From NCBI GenBank assembly GCA_004525335.1, contig SPCL01000090.1, forward strand, positions 1 through 8,484: a stretch of 8,484 nucleotides of DNA, read 5' to 3'. The notes beneath the pieces were generated by a model that had not been told where the DNA came from, did no database searches, and worked only from the letters and a program-made list of their open reading frames with translations. The position numbers and the translations under genes are program-made. Positions 1-5,415 of this stretch are shown one piece after another. The stretch is from Thermodesulfobacteriales bacterium (GTDB lineage: Bacteria > Desulfobacterota_D > UBA1144 > Nemesobacterales > UBA2774). Numbering within the stretch: the first letter of the stretch is position 1; each line of letters opens with the position of its first letter.

Positions 1-156
1 AAGCTCAGTAAAAGCCTCTTCATCTTGTGAATCTACAAAGAACTTAACAAGTAATTCATCTTTGGAATTTTCAACATCAATGTAACCCGGGAAATTGGCG
101 TTTTGAACATTGATCGCTGAAATTTCCTTAGCGTTATTTATTCTTGAATTCTGCAT
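1..156 (-). CDS. ECF-type RNA polymerase sigma factor, N-terminal fragment (cut by window edge)
   Basis: Only the first 52 codons lie in the window; the frame stays open to the edge. The stretch from about residue 33 onward (DELLVKFFVDSQDEEAFTEL) has the pattern that opens region 2 of many ECF sigma factors (hydrophobic LL..F, then acidic residues and EAF..L). An ECF factor would bind core RNA polymerase and direct it to a small regulon. About 32 unremarkable residues precede this pattern, a longer lead-in than most ECF proteins have. The ATG start is well set by a strong Shine-Dalgarno AGGAGG (165-170) 8 nt upstream. The gene lies 79 nt downstream of the cysteine-rich tetR on the same strand, with a copy of that regulator's putative operator in between. 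The missing regions 2.2-4 prevent confirmation; another protein with a similar N-terminus remains possible. Confidence 0.55.
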   Translation of the reverse strand, partial: MQNSRINNAKEISAINVQNANFPGYIDVENSKDELLVKFFVDSQDEEAFTEL

Positions 157-183
157 CTTATTTGCCTCCTGCAATTTATTCTT

Positions 184-202
184 TAGTTGACTGGTCGGTT
201 TG
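184..202 (-). promoter_or_regulatory. Putative TetR operator, second copy, upstream of the ECF sigma gene
   Basis: Positions 184-199 read TAGTTGACTGGTCGGT on the plus strand and match 14 of 16 bases of the element at 875-890 in front of tetR, in the same orientation relative to the downstream gene. Its core GACTGGTCGG resembles the GACC/GGTC dyads that I recall for NemR/AcuR-like TetR repressors. It lies between the tetR stop codon and the Shine-Dalgarno of the ECF gene. A weak promoter (TTGAAA at 223-228, 16-nt spacer, poor -10 at 201-206) may precede it. That this TetR regulates the sigma gene is inference. Confidence 0.5.
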
Positions 203-235
203 TTAATTTGCAAAAAATATATTTTCAAGCAGTTT

Positions 236-862
236 TTACATATTATCTTCTAAAGATATGTTCTTTTTTGAAATGCATAATTGAATCATTCCTTCACCAA
301 GTCGGCTTAGCATTGTTGGGTCATTGAAGGTTTTTCCCATCAGCGACACACCTTCCATATAAGCCAATATAGCTTGAGCTGTTGATCTTGGGTCAGTATC
401 AACCGAAAGATCCCCTTCATTTACGGCATCTACAATTACATCTTCAAAATACTGTGCCCATTCTTCAAATATCTGCTCAATCTTCTGTCGAATGATTTCG
501 TCCTGCGTGCTGAGTTCTAGAGCTAGATTCCCCATGCCACAACCTGTAACACATCCTGTACACTCTTTTGCAGCAGACTGGTATTCATAAGACTTGTTCA
601 TTAAAACATTAAACTTTTCAAAGGCCTTGATGTCTGAATTAAATATGGGATCGAGCATTTGCTCTTTGAATTTGCCCCACATAGTATCTATAGCTTCTAA
701 TGTTAGGTCACGCTTGGAAGGAAAGAAATGATAGAAGCTGCCTTTTTTAACACCAGAGTGATCGCAGATCTCCTGAACCCCTACCGCGTTATAGCTACGG
801 TTTCCCATAAGCTCGATTGCGCTTGTTATTAATTTTTCTTTTGCTGTGCTTGTTCTTCCCAT
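236..862 (-). CDS. TetR/AcrR family regulator, cysteine-rich, NemR-like
   Basis: A 208-residue protein, the usual size for a one-component TetR repressor. Residues 7-53 form the DNA-binding helix-turn-helix domain, with the family-typical GVKKGSFYHFFPSK as recognition helix (about 37-50). This SFYH-F-SK form is that of the NemR/AcuR-like branch. The helical ligand domain carries a cluster C101-x2-C104-x3-C108 followed by GNLALELS, plus C33 and C196. NemR senses electrophiles through a cysteine in a comparable part of its ligand domain, so redox, electrophile or metal sensing is a reasonable inference, not shown. The gene has its own strong promoter with an operator-like dyad just below the -10, pointing to autorepression. 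The start ATG at 862 has only a weak AAGG Shine-Dalgarno. The ECF sigma gene lies immediately downstream with a second operator copy, making it the likeliest target. Confidence 0.9.
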   Translation of the reverse strand: MGRTSTAKEKLITSAIELMGNRSYNAVGVQEICDHSGVKKGSFYHFFPSKRDLTLEAIDTMWGKFKEQMLDPIFNSDIKAFEKFNVLMNKSYEYQSAAKECTGCVTGCGMGNLALELSTQDEIIRQKIEQIFEEWAQYFEDVIVDAVNEGDLSVDTDPRSTAQAILAYMEGVSLMGKTFNDPTMLSRLGEGMIQLCISKKNISLEDNM

Positions 863-874
863 TTTTTTACCTTA

Positions 875-893
875 TAGTTGACTAGTTGGTCAA
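875..893 (-). promoter_or_regulatory. Putative autoregulatory TetR operator
   Basis: TTGACTAGTTGGTCAA (878-893) is a 16-bp dyad with perfect outer arms TTGAC and GTCAA. It directly abuts the -10 box and covers the predicted start of transcription of tetR, the classic position for autorepression. The 16 bases at 875-890 recur with two changes at 184-199. The binding protein is inferred to be the adjacent TetR. Confidence 0.6.
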
Positions 894-921
894 ATAATAT
901 CACTTAAAAAAAATATGTCAA
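894..921 (-). promoter_or_regulatory. Sigma-70-type promoter of the cysteine-rich tetR gene
   Basis: On the minus strand, a perfect TTGACA -35 (plus 916-921) and a TATTAT -10 (plus 894-899) are separated by 16 nt containing a run of eight T. The predicted transcription start is near 887, inside the operator dyad, giving a leader of only about 25 nt. This is the best-looking promoter in the window. Confidence 0.7.
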
Positions 922-1025
922 GTCTTCTTTTAGAAAAATTTGAATTTTTTGGAATTGCAGTTTTAATGATATATAAGGATTAAAGAATAATTTGACGTTC
1001 TAATTATCATGGGTGACTTCTCAAA

Positions 1026-1064
1026 AGCCCCCGCTTGAGGCGTCCCCTCCTTCAACCTCAAGCG
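1026..1064 (-). terminator. Hairpin terminator after the sigma-70 gene
   Basis: Perfect 9-bp inverted repeat CGCTTGAGG (1032-1040) / CCTCAAGCG (1056-1064), 22 nt past the stop codon of the sigma factor. In transcript sense it is followed by GGGGG and then only CTTTT, so the U-tract is short. The 15-nt loop is purine-rich and contains two GGA motifs. The position favours an intrinsic terminator; the short U-tract lowers certainty. Confidence 0.6.
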
Positions 1065-1085
1065 AAATGCTTTAATTTGAAAACA

Positions 1086-2294
1086 TTAGTTTTTCTCAAT
1101 TAAACTTCTAAGTGCTGGGGCAGAGGACGAATCTCTCATCTTTTGTAGAGCCTTTTTCTCTATCTGCCTAATTCTTTCCCTAGTAAGACCAAAACTTTTA
1201 CCGATTTCATCCAACGTAAACGACTGATTATATCCCACACCAAAGCGCATCTTTACTACATCCCGCTCTCTTTCATCTAACATATCAAGAGCATGCTCAA
1301 CGCTTGAGGGAATCGAGCCCTCAGCAATTAGGGTATCTACCGGCAGGGATTGAGAATCTTCCATGTAATCCATGTAAGTAGCTTTTTCTCCATTCCATAC
1401 AGGAGAATCGAGGCGAACCATGTTGTTACCGTTATTAGACTCAAGAACCTGCCTTACATTTTCAACGCTCATATCAACCTTTGAAGCTATCTCCCGAGGA
1501 TGCGGCTCCTGTCCTGTTTCTTCAATGAATTTGGCCCGCTCACTCCAGACCTTTCCAGCCTTTTCTAAAACATATGCCGGGATTTTCACTGTTCGCGTCT
1601 GGTTAAAAACACCCCTATTCATAGCCTGATTTATCCACCAGCACGCATATGTTGAAAACCTGCAACCTTTTGTATGATCAAACCTTTCTACTGCTTTTAT
1701 AAGGCCTAAGTTGCCTTCCTGGATAAGATCAAGAAATGGGACGCCTCTTCCAACATATTTTTTAGCCATGCTTGCAACAAGCCTCAAATTTGCTCTAACA
1801 AAGAAATTTTTTAACTTATTGGCGTTTTTCACATATGCTTCGAGAACCATCAAATGTTTCTGAAGTCTTTTGTAATCTTCACAACCAATCTGCTTTTTAA
1901 AAGAAGGATCATTTAACAAATTCCGGTATTCCTGGGCAACTTCTTCTATAGATCCTTTAATTGTCCTACCAGAGCTTAGTTTAATTACCTTAATTGCAAT
2001 TTTTGCTTGTAATTCACACTCTTTAATTTTTGCTGCAATATTAATTTCGTCTTTAGCTTTCAAAAGAGTCTCAGACCCTACTTCCTTAAAATAGGCATTC
2101 ACAAGCCTTAACTCATGATTGAATTTGTAATTGTTTTCTTTTTTTTCATTCTTTTTAGGCTTAATCTCATAATCAACTTCGCTCTCCATAAAATCTTCTC
2201 TTACAGAGTCTGTGTCTAGCATTTCCCCATCCATCAAACTAAAATTATCGGCCTTATAATTGTCTACAGAGGTCTCAAAAGATGTAGCTTTCAT
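1086..2294 (-). CDS. Sigma-70 family RNA polymerase sigma factor (RpoD/RpoS-like, group 2)
   Basis: A 402-residue sigma factor that would bind core RNA polymerase and recognise -10/-35 promoters. Residues 1-60 are a charged, low-similarity leader without a recognisable region 1.1. Region 1.2 is at about 64-98, region 2 at about 165-240 (RANLRLVASMAKKYVGRG, then DLIQEGNLGLIKAVERFD), region 3 at about 245-320 and region 4 at about 330-395, with the helix-turn-helix FTLDEIGKSFGLTRERIRQI. A spacer of about 55 residues separates 1.2 from 2. It is shorter than most primary RpoD proteins, and the FNQTRTVKIP segment recalls RpoS, so a second primary-like (group 2) sigma is favoured. In region 2.4, W219, W220 and Q223 are kept, but the positions of E. 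coli R436 and T440 are both Asn (N222, N226). GGAG lies 11 nt before the ATG. The gene follows a TetR gene by 56 nt and may be cotranscribed with it. Confidence 0.93.
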   Translation of the reverse strand: MKATSFETSVDNYKADNFSLMDGEMLDTDSVREDFMESEVDYEIKPKKNEKKENNYKFNHELRLVNAYFKEVGSETLLKAKDEINIAAKIKECELQAKIAIKVIKLSSGRTIKGSIEEVAQEYRNLLNDPSFKKQIGCEDYKRLQKHLMVLEAYVKNANKLKNFFVRANLRLVASMAKKYVGRGVPFLDLIQEGNLGLIKAVERFDHTKGCRFSTYACWWINQAMNRGVFNQTRTVKIPAYVLEKAGKVWSERAKFIEETGQEPHPREIASKVDMSVENVRQVLESNNGNNMVRLDSPVWNGEKATYMDYMEDSQSLPVDTLIAEGSIPSSVEHALDMLDERERDVVKMRFGVGYNQSFTLDEIGKSFGLTRERIRQIEKKALQKMRDSSSAPALRSLIEKN

Positions 2295-2350
2295 AATTCT
2301 TCTTACTCCATTGATTATGATTTTTTTTTACTTTGCTAAACTTACTCATC

Positions 2351-2989
2351 TCATTCTTTTGGGTGACTATATACATCTGCCCTTAAACCTGCAGCACAAA
2401 AAGCTATTAACATATTAACAATTTCCTCTTGTTCTCTTAGCTCGCAAACTCCGCCGGAGAAGGTCTTTAGCCAGGAATGATTTGTCCATGTATGAATCAT
2501 TGAACCTATGAGAAAATGGATTCTCCACAAGAGTTCTTCCTCGGGCACGTGCGGCAAAGAAACAATAAAAACTTCTTTAAATCTGGAAAACACGTCTTCG
2601 AAATGTGAAACGAAAATTTTGTATGTTTCCTCATCGGGATGGGAAACTATTTGACCTGCAATCTTAAGAAAATGAGGCCTTTCAAAACACATCTTTATTC
2701 CCGGGGAAAGCAGGGCATACAACGCATACTCAATTGGAACAGGATCGCTTCCGAATTGGTGTTCAAATGTGTTCAGGAGCTCTAATCTCTGCCTGTTAAG
2801 AAGTGCGATTCTTCGCTCCATTATCGCTCTAACGAGACCGTCTTTGGAATCAAAATGGTAATTGACAGCTGCCAAGTGAACATCAGCCTGTCTTGTGATA
2901 TCTCGAACCGAGGTGTCTTTTAATCCTTTGTTTGCAAACAAATATTCTGCTGAGTCTAAGATACGCTCTTTTGTGTTCGGTTCCGTCAT
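2351..2989 (-). CDS. TetR family regulator, PsrA-like
   Basis: A 212-residue TetR regulator. The N-terminal domain (about residues 5-52) contains the helix-turn-helix VRDITRQADVHLAAVNYHFD, whose AAVNYHF-SK form is typical of the branch containing PsrA and similar fatty-acid-responsive regulators. The C-terminal ligand domain (about 80-205) is helical with a long hydrophobic stretch (LLWRIHFLIGSMIHTW). The ligand is not deducible. I place the start at ATG 2989, where AGGAG (plus 2997-3001) sits 7 nt upstream and the protein begins in family-typical fashion (MTEPNTKERILDSAEYLF). An in-frame ATG at 3031 would add 14 residues (MYCFYGRRSHRRHT) and also has an AGGA nearby, so it cannot be fully excluded. 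It lies 169 nt downstream of the CNT transporter gene and 56 nt upstream of the sigma factor gene, all on one strand; either or both could be targets. Confidence 0.88.
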   Translation of the reverse strand: MTEPNTKERILDSAEYLFANKGLKDTSVRDITRQADVHLAAVNYHFDSKDGLVRAIMERRIALLNRQRLELLNTFEHQFGSDPVPIEYALYALLSPGIKMCFERPHFLKIAGQIVSHPDEETYKIFVSHFEDVFSRFKEVFIVSLPHVPEEELLWRIHFLIGSMIHTWTNHSWLKTFSGGVCELREQEEIVNMLIAFCAAGLRADVYSHPKE

Positions 2990-3094
2990 TGTGTGTCTCC
3001 TATGGGAACGCCGTCCATAAAAGCAATACATACAAACGTTCCTAATATCTGAGTGCTTACTACACAGTTAGCCATAGCCGTATATAGGCTGAAA

Positions 3095-3113
3095 TATTGT
3101 TTGTTAGACAATA
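3095..3113. promoter_or_regulatory. Inverted repeat upstream of the PsrA-like tetR (possible operator)
   Basis: TATTGT (3095-3100) and ACAATA (3108-3113) form a 6-bp inverted repeat with a 7-nt spacer in the 169-nt gap between the CNT gene and tetR. A weak minus-strand -35-like TTGTCT overlaps it, with TATATA about 19 nt further on. It could be the regulator's own operator, but short A/T-rich dyads are common by chance. Confidence 0.25.
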
Positions 3114-3145
3114 ATATGGCTTCTTAAAATATAGTACGTTCGTTT

Positions 3146-3175
3146 AAAGCAAAATGGATTAAAGCAAGATGGATT
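3146..3175. repeat. 15-bp tandem duplication across the CNT stop codon
   Basis: AAAGCAAAATGGATT (3146-3160) is followed directly by AAAGCAAGATGGATT (3161-3175), identical but for one base. On the minus strand both copies read SILL then TAA, so the second copy repeats the last four codons and stop of the transporter gene immediately after the real stop. This looks like a slippage duplication that has gained one change. Confidence 0.85.
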
Positions 3176-4463
3176 TTTCAGAAAAGAACACTCCCGCAAT
3201 ACATGCGGTCATGAGACAGGCAAGGGTAGCGGCAACTAGGGCACGAAAGCCCATAGCCGCTATATCTTTCTTTCTAGAGGGGGCAAGCGCTGCAACGCCG
3301 CCGACAAAAATAGCCATAGAGGCAATGTGAGCAAACCCACAAAGTGCGTATGCTGTAATTATTGAAGACCTGGGGTGTTTAAGTAACCCATTTTCAATTG
3401 CATAGGCAAGATCATTATACGAAACAACTTCAGTAACTATGGTTCTCTCGCCTATAATTTTTGAAATCGTATAAGCATCAGTTGTATGGAACTCCGATTA
3501 TTAGCGTGAGAGGATAAAACAAATAGCCCATAAAACCTTTTAGCGACCAGTTGATGTCTATACCAATAAAACTATTGATATGAACTCCTACTCCGCCGAC
3601 TATTAAATCAAGGAGCGCCACTAAACCCAAAATAGCGGTAAGTAGAGCAACAATACCGATAATGAGCTTTACCCCGTTTTCAGCGCCGTTTATTATTGCT
3701 TCAAAAAGACTCCCATCCTTATCATAGTAGGGGTCGACATTGGTACCAAGCGTTTTTGGCGCTCCGTCCTCCGGTACCAGTAATTTAGACATTACAACCG
3801 CGGCAGGGGCTGAAAGAATGGAGGCGGAAATGAGATGTCCTGCAATGGTGGGGAACTGATTCTGCAGGCTAAAAACATATAGAGCTAATATGTTTGAGGA
3901 CACGGTAGCCATCCCCGCTGTTAAAACGGTGCACAGCTCAGAGCGGGTCATATCATTTAGATAAGGCTTTATGGTTAGGGACGACTCTATTCCTACAAAT
4001 ATATTACTTGCTGCGCTCAGTGACTCTGCCCCCGATATCCTCATAAGCTTGGTAAATGTATTGGAGAAAGCCTTAATAACCCTCTGCATAATATTGTAAT
4101 AGTAGAGAATCGACATTAGAGCTGAGAAAAAGATGATGGTTGGAAGGGCCTGGAAAGCCAGGAAAAATCCCAGAGAGTCCTCTCCATATTCGTTTTGTGT
4201 ACCGGGCGGAAGAGCGAGTCTTCCGAAAAGAAACTCAGCCCCGGCAGAGGCCGAGCCTAAGACCTGCACTACTATGCGTTTAAATATAGAAAAACTTTGG
4301 TTCCAGCGGGTATCAGAAAAATAAACGCCGCAAATATAAACTGTAAAACCAGAGCCCATATGATTACCCTATAATTAACGTTTTTTCTGTTTGTGGATAA
4401 TAGCCACGCAAGCCCAAGTAATATAAATATCCCGACAAAGCTCACGAGGTTGTAGATATCCAT
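3159..4463 (-). pseudogene. Concentrative nucleoside transporter (CNT/NupC family), disrupted by two frameshifts
   Basis: Three pieces in different frames rebuild one 434-residue CNT protein, the family's normal length. Members are multi-span inner-membrane symporters that import nucleosides with Na+ or H+. Piece 1 (4463 to about 4290) gives the first membrane helices, ending PAGTKVF. One base is missing from the T5 run (A5 at 4290-4294), after which frame 2 (to 3481) continues SIFKRIVVQVLGSASAGAEF and holds the core, including GAESLSAASNIFVG and KPYLNDMTRSEL. One extra base (A3480) after GVPYN creates a TGA. Piece 3 (3479-3159) continues DAYTISKIIGERTIVTEVVS to CGFAHIASM and the last helix. 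The ATG at 4463 has AAGGAG 5 nt upstream; a GTG at 4466 is too close to it. Substrate-site residues deviate from canonical CNTs (GIESSL for GQTEAPL, FAHIAS for FANFSS). The three pieces are otherwise intact, so the breaks are either very recent or sequencing errors. Confidence 0.85.
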
Positions 4464-4494
4464 CACATCTCCTTCATTTATAAATAATAAGAAA

Positions 4495-4514
4495 TTTGTT
4501 TCAGCTGAGACGAA
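4495..4514. promoter_or_regulatory. Palindrome over the predicted CNT transcription start (possible operator)
   Basis: GTTTCAGCTGAGAC (4498-4511) is a 14-bp dyad with a single mismatched pair, extending to 20 bp (4495-4514) with two mismatches. On the minus strand it begins one base after the -10 box, so it would cover the start of transcription. It differs from the dyads of the other tetR gene, so a different regulator would bind. The PsrA-like TetR downstream of the transporter is a candidate, by inference only. Confidence 0.45.
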
Positions 4515-4543
4515 ATTATACGATATTTCTTCTAATTATTAAA
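4515..4543 (-). promoter_or_regulatory. Promoter of the CNT transporter gene
   Basis: A perfect TATAAT -10 on the minus strand (plus 4515-4520), with a weak -35 (TTTAAT, plus 4538-4543) at 17 nt. It lies about 50 nt upstream of the ATG at 4463, which is preceded by a good AAGGAG ribosome site. The poor -35 suggests the promoter may need an activator or have low strength. Confidence 0.5.
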
Positions 4544-4663
4544 AGATCTGAGGCAACTTATTCATCCAATTTTGGAGTTGGGGGTCAGACGATATTACAG
4601 ATTACCCTTTCAGAAATCTTAAACTTGGATACAATATAGTAATTAAATAAACGGAGGATCGGA

Positions 4664-5200
4664 GTGGTAAATAAATTTATTTATAGTTGCGTAATCCTAT
4701 CATTCCTCATATTAATTGGTTGTACGCCAACCAATGTTAACGTTTACCAAGCTCCTAAGAGCACATATGAGAGTTACGAAGTCATTCTAATACCTGATTT
4801 TAGGAAAACAGATTTAGAGTGGGTCCCATATGATTCGGGCGTTGAAATCGCAGATATGGTAGCCGAAGAACTAAGAACGAAAAACAATGTTGAAGTTGTT
4901 AGCCGTTCTTCAACCTATGAGGGTAATGGCCAGCAGAGAGCACTACTGGTCAGAGGTACTGTCAGTGGTTATGTCAGAGGCTGTAAGTACTGTGAATATG
5001 CTTTTCGAGGACTCAAGGACAAGGGTAAAATGTCTGTCCAGGTTTGGGTTACGCTGATTGACGCTACCACGGGGGAAATTCTAGCCGATGTAGGTATTGA
5101 CGGCAGAGCAAAGAGCCCGGGTACAGGAAGAAGTAAGTACACCAGAGTAGTTGACGAAATAGTCAACGTAGTTGAAGTAGTAAATAGTGGGCAATCTTAG
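4664..5200 (+). CDS. Putative outer-membrane lipoprotein, DUF4410-like
   Basis: A 178-residue lipoprotein. Residues 1-19 are a signal peptide with a lysine near the start, a hydrophobic core and the lipobox LIGC, giving lipidated Cys20; no Asp follows at +2, so outer-membrane sorting is expected if the host has a Lol system. The mature part follows the outline I associate with DUF4410 lipoproteins: a beta-strand VILIPDF near 40-46, an ALLVRGTVSGYV strand near 93-104, then MSVQVWVTLIDATTGEILAD (123-142) and a Gly-rich segment before a final helix. Function is unknown. A C107-x2-C110 pair is an unusual addition. The start is GTG at 4664 with GGAGG 6 nt upstream. A possible -10 TACAAT lies at 4630-4635, without a clear -35. 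The gene stands alone, divergent from the CNT gene and 215 nt ahead of the next gene. Confidence 0.75.
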   Translation: MVNKFIYSCVILSFLILIGCTPTNVNVYQAPKSTYESYEVILIPDFRKTDLEWVPYDSGVEIADMVAEELRTKNNVEVVSRSSTYEGNGQQRALLVRGTVSGYVRGCKYCEYAFRGLKDKGKMSVQVWVTLIDATTGEILADVGIDGRAKSPGTGRSKYTRVVDEIVNVVEVVNSGQS

Positions 5201-5415
5201 TCTTAACTATTTATATTAAAATACTCTCTGCCGCACTTGCTGATTCAATTTACAATAGGCTAAGTTAAACCGGATATGAGGCTACGGCGCAGATATTAAA
5301 TACATATATTATAAGCGTTAGAGCACTTTAACTACCTAGTTCAATATCCATATTTACTTATACTTAGTTCTATTTAATCCAAGCAAGCTGGGGTAGGGAT
5401 CGAGGTGAGGAAGAA
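5201..5415. other. Intergenic region before the PIN-TRAM gene
   Basis: 215 nt of AT-rich sequence between the lipoprotein and PIN-TRAM genes. No tRNA, convincing terminator hairpin or sigma-70 promoter with both boxes could be picked out, although a promoter for the following cluster is expected here. The last bases carry the ribosome site of the next gene. Confidence 0.5.

Noticed and set aside
1420..1629. Plus-strand open frame of 69 codons
   Set aside because: It lies wholly inside the sigma-70 gene on the other strand and has no ribosome site or recognisable domain.
2990..3031. Longer start for the PsrA-like TetR
   Set aside because: The added 14 residues are not family-like and the ATG at 2989 has a better ribosome site with ideal spacing, though the longer form is not fully excluded.
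3042..3150. Repeated ACRAACGT motif upstream of the PsrA-like tetR as a pair of operators
   Set aside because: The two copies are only 8 bp long, lie in opposite settings and neither forms a good dyad.
4290..4294. Programmed -1 frameshifting at the T5 run
   Set aside because: The slip is chemically possible, but no downstream stimulatory structure was evident and the second break at 3480 has no matching mechanism, so mutation or sequencing error is simpler.
4133..4324. Plus-strand open frame opposite the CNT gene
   Set aside because: It is the shadow of the transporter coding sequence, whose family motifs establish the minus strand as coding.
4272..4359. Separate start (ATG 4359, MGSGFTVYICGVYF) for the middle part of the CNT gene
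   Set aside because: The first residues in this frame do not match any CNT sequence, while the upstream frame does until the T5 run; the ATG is a by-product of the frameshift.
4571..4590. GGGGTCAGAC as part of a REP-like palindrome
   Set aside because: The complementary arm is missing and no second copy occurs in the window.
5201..5415. tRNA or small RNA gene in the gap before PIN-TRAM
   Set aside because: No cloverleaf arms, T-loop sequence or stable hairpin followed by a T-run could be found.
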